A stretch of 14,402 nucleotides of DNA from Sva-07 sp964592115 (GCA_964592115.1 CAZQCP010000074.1:1-14402); one strand, 5' to 3'. Counted from the first letter of the stretch, positions 1-7,160 are shown. Translations and numbers: made by a program. The notes: generated by a model from the letters alone, not told the origin.

Positions 1-703
1 CCCCGGTGGCACCCCAGATCAGCACGCTGTCGCCCTGCTTCATCCGGGCACCGTGCTCGCCGACGAGCATGCGGTAAGAGGTCGAACTGCACAGCGCGTT
101 CACCGCCGCCTCTTCCCAGGAGAGATGGGCGGGCTTGGGCATCAGCTGGTTGGCCTTCACGATCGACAGGTCGGCGAGCCCGCCGAAGTTCGTCTCGAAG
201 CCCCAGATGCGCTGGTTGGCGGCGAGCATCGAGTCGTCGTGGGCGCTCGGGTCCTGGTCGTCGACATAGTTGCAGTGCACCGTCACCCGATCACCGGGCT
301 TCCAGTTGCGCACCGCCGATCCGATCTGCAAGACGACGCCTGACGCGTCCGAGCCGACCACGTGGTACGGCAGCGCGTGTCGCCTCGCCCACTCGCTCTC
401 GCGGCCGAGCCGATCGAGGAAGCCGAACGTGGGGAGGGGCTCGAAGATCGAGGACCACACGGTGTTGAAGTTGATGCTCGACGCCATCACGGCGATGTAC
501 ACCTCGTCGGGTGCGAGCTGCGGCGTGGCGACCTCGTCGACGTGGAGCGACCGGCGCGGATCCTTGTCCCACGACTCGACGCCTTCGAACATGGCGACCT
601 CGTCGCGCTTGACGAACGCCGCCCGGTAGCTGTCGGGGATGGGCAGGTTGGCGATGTCGTCGCTACTGGCGCCGGATTCGATGGCGTCGAGGATCTGCTG
701 CAT
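1..703 (-). CDS. ccr: Crotonyl-CoA carboxylase/reductase, N-terminal 234 residues (partial, C-terminus beyond left edge)
   Basis: The enzyme reductively carboxylates crotonyl-CoA with NADPH and CO2 to (2S)-ethylmalonyl-CoA, the key step of the ethylmalonyl-CoA pathway, and also supplies extender units. I translated the minus strand by hand from the ATG at 703. It is open to base 1 and shows the family's N-terminal (I/L)LDAI segment, the stretch NFNTVWSSIFEP (78-89), LPYHVVGSD (111-119), RIWGFETNFGG (165-175) and MKQGDSVLIWGATG at the left edge, just before the Rossmann glycine motif. Residues N80, F169 and E170 align with the CO2-binding N81, F170 and E171 known from the Kitasatospora enzyme, so this is a carboxylase rather than a plain enoyl reductase; the fourth residue (His365) is outside the window. 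The ATG at 703 is preferred because TACCGT (715-710) lies 6 nt upstream, a leaderless arrangement. An in-frame GTG at 730 is the alternative. It is divergent from the thiolase gene. Confidence 0.93.
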   Translation of the reverse strand, partial: MQQILDAIESGASSDDIANLPIPDSYRAAFVKRDEVAMFEGVESWDKDPRRSLHVDEVATPQLAPDEVYIAVMASSINFNTVWSSIFEPLPTFGFLDRLGRESEWARRHALPYHVVGSDASGVVLQIGSAVRNWKPGDRVTVHCNYVDDQDPSAHDDSMLAANQRIWGFETNFGGLADLSIVKANQLMPKPAHLSWEEAAVNALCSSTSYRMLVGEHGARMKQGDSVLIWGATG

Positions 704-905
704 GTCGCGACGGTAGTGACGCGCCGTCACCACGGCCAAAGCGCCGGGCACCCCGAAATCTGTCCATGTGATGCCGCCACACGAGACGTTGCGGACACAT
801 TTCTGGCCTGCCGCACGAAGCAACTGAAAAGTGTCCGTCGTGTGCCGCGGAGCGTGATATTTCGGACATTTTTCGGCGTACGTCGACCGGGAGTAGCGTT
901 CGTCC
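704..905. promoter_or_regulatory. Divergent ccr/thiolase promoter region with four copies of GGACANNTTTC
   Basis: This gap of about 200 bp separates the two divergent acyl-CoA genes. The -10-like boxes are TACCGT at 715-710 (minus, for ccr) and TAGCGT at 894-899 (plus, for the thiolase), each 6 nt from an ATG. Four 11-bp elements of consensus GGACANNTTTC lie between them: 755-765 (minus, GGACAGATTTC), 793-803 (plus, GGACACATTTC), 826-836 (minus, GGACACTTTTC) and 864-874 (plus, GGACATTTTTC). Start distances are 38, 33 and 38 bp, so 755-803 and 826-874 are two diverged copies (32 of 49 bases identical) of one 49-bp unit. The last copy overlaps the expected -35 position of the thiolase promoter. 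A shared operator is inferred; the regulator is unknown and not encoded in the window. Confidence 0.6.
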
Positions 906-2096
906 ATGGCTTCCAACGGTTCGTTCATCGTCGCCGGCGCCCGCACCCCGATCGGGAAGATGAGCGGTGCGCTCGCCTCGTTCTCCGCTGCCGATCTCGG
1001 CGGGTTCGCCATCAAGGCCGCGCTCGAGCGCGCCGGTGTCGCGCCCGACGAGGTCGACCACGTGATCATGGGCCAGGTGCTCATGGCAGGTCAGGGCCAG
1101 GTGCCGAGCCGCCAAGCCGCCGTCAAGGCCGGGATCCCGATGAGCGTGCCGTCGGTGAACATCAACAAGGTCTGCCTGTCGGGCCTCAACGCGATCTACC
1201 TCGCGAACCAGATGATCGCGGCTGGCGAAGCGGACATCGTCGTGGCCGGTGGCATGGAGTCGATGACCAACGCGCCGTACCTCGCCGACGGCGCCCGCGC
1301 CGGCTTCCGCTACGGCAACACCGAACTGCGCGACGCGATCATCGCCGATGGCTTGTGGTGCGCATTCGACTCGTGCCTCATGGGGTTGGGCACGGACAAG
1401 TACGCCGCGGACGCGTCGATCGTCCGTGAGCGTCAAGACGAACTGGCGGCGAAGTCGAACGAGCGCGCCGCGAACGCGATCAAAGACGGCCGGTTCGCCG
1501 ACGAGATCGTGGCGGTCGCCGTGCCGCAGCGCAAGGGCGACCCGATCCTCGTCGAGACCGACGAGGGTGTGCGGCCCGGCACCACCGTCGACAGCCTCGG
1601 CGCGCTGCGCCCGGCGTTCGACTCGCAAGGCACCATCACCGCCGGCAACGCGTCGCAGCTCTCCGACGGCGGCAGTGCCGTCGTGTTGATGTCACACGCC
1701 GAAGCCGAACGGCGCGGTGTCAACCCACTCGGCGAGCTCGTGTCGTACGGCATGGTCGCCGGGCCCGACAACGCGTCGCTCCTCCACCAGCCGAGCCGCG
1801 CGATCCTGCGAGCAGCCGAGCGCGGCGGACTCGCAGTGGCCGACATCGACCTGTTCGAGATCAACGAGGCATTCGCCGCCGTCGGTCTGGCATCGATGGA
1901 CGAGCTGGGGATCACCGACGAGATCGTCAACGTCAACGGTGGCGCGATCGCGCTCGGCCATCCCATCGGCATGAGCGGCAACCGTCTCGTGTTGACACTG
2001 CTCCACGAGCTGGCGCGCCGCGGCGGCGGCACCGGCGCTGCCGCCCTGTGCGGCGGCGGCGGTCAGGGCGACGCGGCGATCATCCGCACGGTGTGA
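906..2096 (+). CDS. Acetyl-CoA C-acetyltransferase (thiolase family)
   Basis: This is a 396-aa type II thiolase, the usual length, condensing two acetyl-CoA to acetoacetyl-CoA or cleaving 3-ketoacyl-CoA. The nucleophile C90 sits in NKVCLSG; the N320-E-A-F motif is present in INEAF; H352 lies in GHPIG; the second catalytic cysteine is C382 in ALCGGGG. These match C89, H348 and C378 of the Zoogloea enzyme. The GGMESM segment follows the nucleophile domain. The ATG at 906 is supported by TAGCGT at 894-899, 6 nt upstream, without a Shine-Dalgarno sequence. Divergence from ccr through a shared motif-rich region suggests joint control: acetoacetyl-CoA leads via hydroxybutyryl-CoA to crotonyl-CoA, the Ccr substrate. 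Whether the physiological direction is synthesis or beta-oxidation cannot be told from sequence. Confidence 0.93.
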   Translation: MASNGSFIVAGARTPIGKMSGALASFSAADLGGFAIKAALERAGVAPDEVDHVIMGQVLMAGQGQVPSRQAAVKAGIPMSVPSVNINKVCLSGLNAIYLANQMIAAGEADIVVAGGMESMTNAPYLADGARAGFRYGNTELRDAIIADGLWCAFDSCLMGLGTDKYAADASIVRERQDELAAKSNERAANAIKDGRFADEIVAVAVPQRKGDPILVETDEGVRPGTTVDSLGALRPAFDSQGTITAGNASQLSDGGSAVVLMSHAEAERRGVNPLGELVSYGMVAGPDNASLLHQPSRAILRAAERGGLAVADIDLFEINEAFAAVGLASMDELGITDEIVNVNGGAIALGHPIGMSGNRLVLTLLHELARRGGGTGAAALCGGGGQGDAAIIRTV

Positions 2097-2137
2097 CGTA
2101 TCGCTGCGTCCGCGGCTGCCGCACGGTGCTGTCACAC

Positions 2138-2206
2138 TCAGCGTCAGATCACCACACCCCGTGTTTGACACGCCACGTCGCGTGGATATACTGACGTTGA
2201 CGCTGA
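2138..2206. repeat. Inverted repeat flanking promoter P1
   Basis: The perfect 9-bp arms TCAGCGTCA (2138-2146) and TGACGCTGA (2198-2206) are separated by 51 bp that contain the whole -35 to -10 region. The right arm covers the expected transcription start. The spacing is too long for a terminator, so paired regulator half-sites are an inference. The right arm is preceded by a related TGACG at 2192-2196. Confidence 0.35.
2165..2192 (+). promoter_or_regulatory. Near-consensus sigma-70 promoter P1
   Basis: TTGACA at 2165-2170 and TATACT at 2187-2192 are separated by 16 bp, matching the -35 consensus fully and the -10 consensus at five of six positions. Transcription should begin near 2199. No other promoter in this GC-rich window matches as well, and no convincing open reading frame begins shortly downstream, pointing to an RNA product or a long leader. 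Confidence 0.65.
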
Positions 2207-2222
2207 CTTTTGTTGCGGTAGG

Positions 2223-2251
2223 TTGACAAAGACACGTTCAGTTCGTAATGT
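2223..2251 (+). promoter_or_regulatory. Second promoter-like site P2
   Basis: TTGACA (2223-2228) is followed after 17 bp by TAATGT (2246-2251), which matches the -10 consensus at positions 1, 2 and 6. A start near 2258 would give a shorter RNA of about 150 nt lacking the 5' strands of the first helices. Confidence 0.4.
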
Positions 2252-2333
2252 AATTGCAACAACAGAGATCGAGCGAGTCGCTCACGGAGTCCCATCCCAG
2301 ATGGGTCCCGCCAGTGAACGTCCCGCCCCCCTT

Positions 2334-2406
2334 CTGGGGCACCATGGAAACGAATCGGCCCGTCCGCCCGCTACCGGTTCGTCGAAGTGGTGCCCCAGTT
2401 ATTTTT
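2334..2406 (+). terminator. Long intrinsic terminator hairpin
   Basis: CTGGGGCACCA (2334-2344) pairs perfectly over 11 bp with TGGTGCCCCAG (2388-2398), followed at once by TTATTTTT (2399-2406). Inside, ACGAATCGG (2350-2358) pairs with CCGGTTCGT (2374-2382 region) with one G-U, so the hairpin is a two-tier rod with a 5+5 internal loop. It is the only hairpin plus T-tract seen in this window. Confidence 0.7.
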
Positions 2407-2479
2407 CTGCTGATCGTCGCGGCGGACCGATCGGGAGCGCCCGTCTTCTGGCGCCCGCACGGTGTGGCAGCATTCGCCC

Positions 2480-3721
2480 ATGCCAGCAGATCGACGTCCG
2501 AGGGTCTACCTGCCCGCGCTGGCCATGGAGCTCCCCCACGGTTGGTCGGTCGCCGAGGCGGCGATCTTGACCACACCCTCCGGGCAGACCGTCGAGGCCT
2601 ACGTCGGCCCGGTCCATGCAGGTTCGGGACCCGCCGAACTCCTCGATCATGAGGTGGAGGTGGCTCGTGCGCTCATCGGTGCCGTCGACGTCAGCGAGCC
2701 CGTCCGAGCCCGGCTGCGCGGCGGGCACTCCGCCGAGTCGCGTGACCTTCGGTTCGACCACGACGGCACCGAACACATCGTGCGGATCGCGTGCGCGGTC
2801 GTCGGCGATCACGCGATGCGGTTCGTCGGCAGGTGGGTCGCCGACGACGCGACGGCGCCGATCGAGTTCGACGCCGCTGTCGCCGGAGCGTTCGTGTGGT
2901 CGCGGGCGGTCGAGATCGCCTCGGGCGACGGCGTGACCGGTGACGCCGCAGATCAGCCGATTTCCCCGTCCGCCCGCCCGCCCATCCAACAAGAGACGTG
3001 GCGACAACTGCGCGAGATCTGGTCAGCAGGCGCGCCCGCGGGCGCGTCCGCAGCACTGACCGACATCACGAGGTGGTCGACCTACGAATTGATCGTCGCA
3101 GCGGCGATGACCGGCGGCGACACGTTCCCCACCATCGACGGCGGGACGCTCGCCGCGGCCCCGCGCCCGGCCGTCGACGCCGTCACCCAGGCGGTGCTCG
3201 CCTCGCTCCTCGCCCGGGACTTGGCCGAGCACGCAGCCGATGGCCGCCTCCACCCGGCTGGCTCACTGGCGCCGGTCACCGACGTGGCGCTGGCACCCGA
3301 CCTCGTGCTCTGGATCCAGCGCGACGACGGGGACTCGCCGTACGGATGGTGGATCGGGGTCCGACCCGATGTCGCCCTCCAGCTCGCTGTGCTCCCCGAC
3401 GGCGGCCGTGAGTCGTCTTGGCTCGCGCCGGTGGCCGTCGTCGATCACGCACTGGATCTGATCACCGCCACCCCCGCGATGAACGCTCCCGGGATGCACG
3501 TGCCAAGCACGACCACGGTCACCGCGTTGTGGCACGAAGGCGCGGTGGTCCGCGGCGGCGTGTTCGCCTGGACGGTCGACGATCACGGCGCCACCGCGCT
3601 CGGCGACGAGCAGGTGTGGGACGGCGACGACTCACCGTGCTGGCATCTCGACCCGGCGCCGATCGATGCGCTGCGCGGCCATCTTCTCGGCTACCTGCCC
3701 GGAGATGACTCCGGGGGATGA
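2480..3721 (+). CDS. Two-domain hypothetical protein, possible EspG-like C-terminal half
   Basis: A 413-aa protein without signal peptide or membrane segment. Residues about 8-115 (LPALAMELPHGWSV onward) read like an alpha/beta domain of the DcrB/PsbP (DUF1795) type, with the P-x-G-x-x-V-E pattern and alternating strands. A linker rich in Pro, Ser and Asp near 145-170 leads to residues about 172-405, whose order (WSTYELIVAAAMTGGD, then DLVLWIQR, then WWIGVRPDVALQLAVLPDGG) resembles ESX-secretion chaperones of the EspG type; this is a weak, by-eye resemblance. The two following genes encode WXG100-like small proteins, which fits a chaperone role. The ATG at 2480 is chosen over the GTG at 2462 because CAGCAT (2468-2473), a poor -10, lies 6 nt before it. 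A T-tract terminator ends 74 nt upstream. Confidence 0.6.
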   Translation: MPADRRPRVYLPALAMELPHGWSVAEAAILTTPSGQTVEAYVGPVHAGSGPAELLDHEVEVARALIGAVDVSEPVRARLRGGHSAESRDLRFDHDGTEHIVRIACAVVGDHAMRFVGRWVADDATAPIEFDAAVAGAFVWSRAVEIASGDGVTGDAADQPISPSARPPIQQETWRQLREIWSAGAPAGASAALTDITRWSTYELIVAAAMTGGDTFPTIDGGTLAAAPRPAVDAVTQAVLASLLARDLAEHAADGRLHPAGSLAPVTDVALAPDLVLWIQRDDGDSPYGWWIGVRPDVALQLAVLPDGGRESSWLAPVAVVDHALDLITATPAMNAPGMHVPSTTTVTALWHEGAVVRGGVFAWTVDDHGATALGDEQVWDGDDSPCWHLDPAPIDALRGHLLGYLPGDDSGG

Positions 3722-3811
3722 CGCGGGCAGTTCAGCGGGTCTGAAGCCGGATGAAAGCGCTCAGCTGGATGATGGTGGGCGTCCGAACCAATCACGAGAA
3801 CGGAGGTCGCC

Positions 3812-4117
3812 ATGCAGGATCTGAGCCAGCGGGCACGATCGGACGCAGCCGGATTGCGTCGAGTGGCTGCCGTGTATCGGTCACGGGCTGATCGAATCGG
3901 CGAGGTCGATCGGCGGATCAGCACGCAACTGGCGACCCTGACGTTCGAGGGGCCGGCCGGCACGCAGTTTCGCCGGACGATGGACGCCGAGCACCAGCGG
4001 CTCGGCAAGGTGCGCTCGACCCTGACGGAGTTGGCGAGCACGCTCACCCGCATTGCCGCCGAACTCGAGTCCGATCCGGTCGGCGGGTATGCCGCGATCC
4101 AGGGGTTCAGGCCGTGA
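3812..4117 (+). CDS. Small helical WXG100-like protein
   Basis: The 101-aa product is almost entirely predicted helix, with a break at F45-E46-G47 in the middle (TFEGPAGTQFR), the position where WXG100/ESAT-6-like proteins have W-x-G. Length, charge pattern and helix-turn-helix layout fit that superfamily, whose members are exported by ESX/type VII systems as dimers. Unlike the classical family the tryptophan is Phe, and no C-terminal YxxxD/E export signal is visible, so the assignment is tentative. GGAGG at 3802-3806, five nt before the ATG, is the clearest Shine-Dalgarno in the window and implies translation from a leadered mRNA, probably shared with the gene at 2480. The stop overlaps the next start by four bases (GTGA). 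Confidence 0.65.
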   Translation: MQDLSQRARSDAAGLRRVAAVYRSRADRIGEVDRRISTQLATLTFEGPAGTQFRRTMDAEHQRLGKVRSTLTELASTLTRIAAELESDPVGGYAAIQGFRP

Positions 4118-4716
4118 GGATTCGCATCGACATCAACGAGATGTCGGCGATGGCCGACACGCTCCAGGCCGGCGCCATCGCCCTCGCCGAGGTCGGCGCC
4201 GACGTGTGCGGCTGCGATCTCCCGAGCGGGGTCGCGGCGATCTTCGACCAGCACCGAGCATCGATGAAGAAGACCTTCGACGACCTCGCGACGGAGTACC
4301 GGTTGCACGCCTTGAACCTGCTGTTGCGCGCGCTGATCGCCACCAAGGACGTCGACAAGGCCGTCGCGATCCATCCACCGGCTCCGGCTCCCACGGCGGT
4401 CGTCTCGGCGCCGACGGTCACGTCCAGCGGCACCGGGCGTAGCAACTACGACCCTGGCAAGTACTACTCCCCTGGTAGCGCTGCGTGGAACCGCCTCAGT
4501 GCGGCGGAGAAGCGCATGAACGACGCCGCCGGACGGGCCATCGTCATGCCGATGGTGATGGCCAACTACAGCAAGTCGATGGATCGGTACAACGCCTCGA
4601 TGATGTCCATGTTCGAGATGTCATCGTCCGACCTCGAAGCGAAGCTCGGCCGACTTCCCACCATGGCTGACCGCGAGTACTACACGCCCAACACGTACAA
4701 GTCGCGCTTCGGCTGA
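4114..4716 (+). CDS. WXG100-like protein with C-terminal extension, hypothetical
   Basis: A 200-aa product starting at GTG 4114, overlapping the preceding stop by four bases, so translation is probably coupled. Residues 1-85 are helical (INEMSAMADTLQAGA..., then LPSGVAAIFDQHRASMKKTF) with a turn around C32-G-C-D-L-P-S-G, similar in plan to the preceding protein, which may be its partner. A Pro/Ser/Thr linker (about 87-115) joins a C-terminal region with GSAAWNRLSAAEKRMND, a Met-rich stretch (MPMVMANYSKSMDRY, MMSMFEM) and the tail YYTPNTYKSRFG. I do not recognise the C-terminal part. A secreted substrate with a small effector or structural tail is one possibility. The gene ends 4 bp from the convergent recR stop. 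Confidence 0.62.
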   Translation: MRIRIDINEMSAMADTLQAGAIALAEVGADVCGCDLPSGVAAIFDQHRASMKKTFDDLATEYRLHALNLLLRALIATKDVDKAVAIHPPAPAPTAVVSAPTVTSSGTGRSNYDPGKYYSPGSAAWNRLSAAEKRMNDAAGRAIVMPMVMANYSKSMDRYNASMMSMFEMSSSDLEAKLGRLPTMADREYYTPNTYKSRFG

Positions 4717-4720
4717 CCCG

Positions 4721-5326
4721 TCACTCGACGAGCCGGCGTCCCTCGAGTGCCCGACCCAGGGTGAGCTCGTCGGCATACTCGAGGTCGCCGCCGACCGGCA
4801 GGCCGCTGGCGATGCGGGTGACCCGCAAACCGATCGGCTTCAACAGCCGCGCCAGGTACATCGCCGTGACCTCGCCTTCGGTGTTCGGGTTGGTGCACAG
4901 GATGATCTCCTCGATCCCCTCGGCATCGATGCGGGTGACGAGCTCGCGGATCTTCAGGTGTTCCGGCCCGATCCCTTCCAGCGGACTCATCGCGCCGAGC
5001 AACACGTGATAGCGGCCGCGGAACTCGCCGGTCCGTTCGATGGCAACGATGTCGCGCGACTCCTCGACGACACAGACGATCGAGCTGTCTCGCCCGTCGT
5101 CGGCGCAGATCGGGCACAGCGTCCCCTCGGCGACGTTGAAGCAGCGCTCGCAGAAGCGCACGCGGGCCTTTGCGTCGGTGATCACGTGTGCGAGGCGGTT
5201 GGCGTCGTCGGCGGGCACCTTGAGGAGGTGGAACGCGATGCGCTGCGCCGACTTCGGGCCGATCCCCGGGAGACGGCCGAGCTCGTCGATGAGCGCCTGG
5301 ACGGGCGGCGTGTAGTTGCTGGCCAT
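4721..5326 (-). CDS. recR: Recombination mediator protein RecR
   Basis: A 201-aa protein of standard length. RecR forms a ring-shaped clamp and, with RecO, loads RecA at SSB-coated single-stranded gaps. In order it has a helix-hairpin-helix (LGRLPGIGPKSAQRIAFHLL, 16-35), a four-cysteine zinc finger (C59, C62, C71, C74), and a Toprim domain beginning at IVCVVEE (83-89) and continuing through GRYHVLLGAMSPLEGIGP and TNPNTEGE to the Walker-B-like C-terminal end. The start lies 11 nt after the dnaX stop without a clear ribosome-binding site, so the two genes form an operon. The 3' end is only 4 bp from the convergent gene's stop, leaving no room for a dedicated terminator. Confidence 0.97.
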   Translation of the reverse strand: MASNYTPPVQALIDELGRLPGIGPKSAQRIAFHLLKVPADDANRLAHVITDAKARVRFCERCFNVAEGTLCPICADDGRDSSIVCVVEESRDIVAIERTGEFRGRYHVLLGAMSPLEGIGPEHLKIRELVTRIDAEGIEEIILCTNPNTEGEVTAMYLARLLKPIGLRVTRIASGLPVGGDLEYADELTLGRALEGRRLVE

Positions 5327-5336
5327 CGCGGGGCGC

Positions 5337-7160
5337 TCAGCCGGCTTCTTCGATCAGTTCAGACCCGGGGAACGCCTCGGCGAGGCGATCGATCGGACTC
5401 CGTACCGTCTCGGGAGGTGCGTCGACGAGATCGTCGAGGTCGACGTCAGCATCGTCGGGGAGTTCGGCCGGTGCCGAGGCGGCGGTGGGGGCCACGTCGG
5501 TGTCGGCGATACCTTCGCCGCCGGTGGCGCTCGAGTCACGGATCCCGCCACCGGGGCCGTCGTCATCGCCGATCAACTCGACGCTCACCGACGCTCCGGC
5601 GAAGTCCGACAGCGCCGCTTCGACCGTCGGGCGGTGCTCCTCGCACTTGGCGCGCGGCATCGTGGAGGGCACGCGCAGCGTGACGTGCGAGACCGTCGCC
5701 TCGGCCAACTCGACCGGAGCGAACACGGCGCGCGCCATGCCGCGCAACGACGGCCGGATCGTGCCGGCCCAGACATCTGCCGTGATCGCCACGGGGCCGG
5801 CAGCCGACGGTGCAGTCACGGCCTGATCGTCGTCAACTCGTGCGACTGACGTCTGACTGTCGTCCACCCGCGCGGCGGTCGCCCGGCTGTCATCCACCGA
5901 GCTGGCGGTCGACGACGCCGTCACGGCCTGGCTGTCGGCCGCTTGGCTCTCGGTCGCCCGCGCAGCAGCTGCACGCGCACGCCCTCCGAGAGCAGCCCGC
6001 CCCGTGGCGGGGTCCACCGGAGTGGGCGCGGCGGCCGGTGCTGATGGCGGTAGCGGGCCGGATGCGACCTGGCGTTCGAGGCGATCGAGTCGCGCCGCCA
6101 GGGCATCGACGTCGGTGGCCGCGGCGTCCGCCGTGAGCTGCACGGTCGCCACGTCGAGCAGCACCCGCGGATCGGGTGCGTGCCGCATCTCGGCCAGCAT
6201 CGAGCCAAGCGTCTCGATGCCACGCACCAGCCCGGCAGCGCCCAGGCGCTGGGCGAGCGCGGCGAGCTCGTCGACACGCGCCGACGGGAGCTGCACGAGA
6301 TCGGGCGCCATCAACGCCAGGAACCCGTTGCGGAAGAACCCGACGAGCTCTTCGGTCAACGTGCGCGTGTCCGTGCCCGCGGTGATGGCGTGGGCGACGA
6401 CGGTGAGGGCGCGGCCGGGGTCACGATCGATCATCGCCTCGACGTACTCATCGAGCGCGACGACGCTGAGCCCGTCCTCGCCGGTGGTCGCGACGAGCTC
6501 GAGCGCGGACAGCGTGTCGCGTGCCGACCCACCGCCGCGCAACAGCGCTTGTTCCAGCGCGGCATCGCTGACGTCGAGACCGGCGTCGGCGGCGACCCAC
6601 CGCGCGTGCTCCTGGAGCGTGTCGGCCGCCAGGAGGTGGAACTGCAGGTGCTGGGTCCGGCTGCGGATCGTGTCGGACATCTTCTGCGGATCGGTCGTGG
6701 CGAGCACGAAGACCACGTGCGGCGGCGGTTCTTCGAGCGTCTTCAGCAATGCCGCCTCGGCCGCCTTCGACAACATGTGCACCTCGTCGAGGATGTACAC
6801 CTTGTGCCGTCCGGGTGTGCCGAGGGACGCCTTCTCGATCAGGTCGCGCATCGCGTCGACGCCGTTGTTGCTCGCCGCGTCGAGCTCGTGCACGTCGTAA
6901 CTGATCCCGCGTTCGACGGCCAGGCACGACTCGCACTCACAACACGGTTCGCCGTCGTGCGGGTTCTCGCAGTTGAGGACCTTGGCGAGGATGCGCGCCG
7001 ACGACGTCTTGCCCGTACCACGTGGCCCGGAGAACAGATATGCCTGGCCCTCGCGGCCCTCGGCGACCGCAGTGCGCAACGCCTTCACCACGTGCTCTTG
7101 ACCCTTGACCTCACTGAATCGGCGGGGCCGGTAGCGGCGGTAGAGCGACTGGGTGGCCAT
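5337..7160 (-). CDS. dnaX: DNA polymerase III subunit gamma/tau
   Basis: A 607-aa clamp-loader ATPase. Residues 45-52 are the Walker A motif GPRGTGKT; zinc-module cysteines are C64, C73/C74, C76 and C79; Walker B is VYILDEVH (121-128); sensor 1 is ATTD (154-157); the arginine finger lies in IRSRTQ (165-170). The C-terminal half has a long Ala/Ser/Asp linker with three VDD(S/D)-type units (DNA about 5820-5905), then a conserved helical part and an acidic tail. The start MATQ at 7160 is preferred over the upstream in-frame 7211 because TATCGT lies at 7173-7168 on the minus strand, 7 nt before the ATG, and because the family begins at this point (SLYRRYRPRRF). No A-rich slippery site for a truncated gamma form was seen. 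It is followed by recR without the common ybaB/ebfC gene. Confidence 0.96.
   Translation of the reverse strand: MATQSLYRRYRPRRFSEVKGQEHVVKALRTAVAEGREGQAYLFSGPRGTGKTSSARILAKVLNCENPHDGEPCCECESCLAVERGISYDVHELDAASNNGVDAMRDLIEKASLGTPGRHKVYILDEVHMLSKAAEAALLKTLEEPPPHVVFVLATTDPQKMSDTIRSRTQHLQFHLLAADTLQEHARWVAADAGLDVSDAALEQALLRGGGSARDTLSALELVATTGEDGLSVVALDEYVEAMIDRDPGRALTVVAHAITAGTDTRTLTEELVGFFRNGFLALMAPDLVQLPSARVDELAALAQRLGAAGLVRGIETLGSMLAEMRHAPDPRVLLDVATVQLTADAAATDVDALAARLDRLERQVASGPLPPSAPAAAPTPVDPATGRAALGGRARAAAARATESQAADSQAVTASSTASSVDDSRATAARVDDSQTSVARVDDDQAVTAPSAAGPVAITADVWAGTIRPSLRGMARAVFAPVELAEATVSHVTLRVPSTMPRAKCEEHRPTVEAALSDFAGASVSVELIGDDDGPGGGIRDSSATGGEGIADTDVAPTAASAPAELPDDADVDLDDLVDAPPETVRSPIDRLAEAFPGSELIEEAG

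Larger units (their letters stand above)
2199..2406 (+). ncRNA. Putative small RNA or structured leader of about 200 nt (unknown family)
   Basis: The stretch runs from the predicted start of P1 to an intrinsic terminator. Visible helices are TTGTTGC (2210-2216) with GCAACAA (2256-2262); ACGTTCA (2234-2240) with TGAACGT (2315-2321), enclosing the hairpins GAGCG/CGCTC (2271-2283) and CCCAT/ATGGG (2291-2305); and the terminator hairpin. The first two helices interlock, so they would be alternatives or a pseudoknot. GCCCC (2325-2329) can also pair with GGGGC (2336-2340), competing with the terminator stem, so either a free small RNA or an attenuation leader for the gene at 2480 is possible. I do not recognise a known riboswitch, 6S, SRP or tmRNA signature. 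Boundaries are inferred. Confidence 0.42.

Noticed and set aside
362..1429. 355-aa plus frame crossing the ccr/thiolase gap
   Set aside because: It runs antisense to ccr and out of frame through the thiolase; its sequence is Arg-rich and matches nothing recognisable.
2155..2170. Terminator for the thiolase gene at ACAC-CCC-GTGT followed by TTTG
   Set aside because: The stem is only 4 bp and overlaps the -35 box of P1; too weak to call.
2199..2406. Known riboswitch, 6S, SRP, tmRNA or tRNA in the orphan transcript
   Set aside because: I looked for the cobalamin, TPP, SAM-IV, glycine and ydaO signature boxes, the SRP GGAA loop and a T-arm pattern and found no convincing match; the family remains unknown.
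5337..7160. Programmed frameshift producing a short gamma subunit
   Set aside because: No A-rich slippery heptamer or downstream stem was seen after the ATPase domain.
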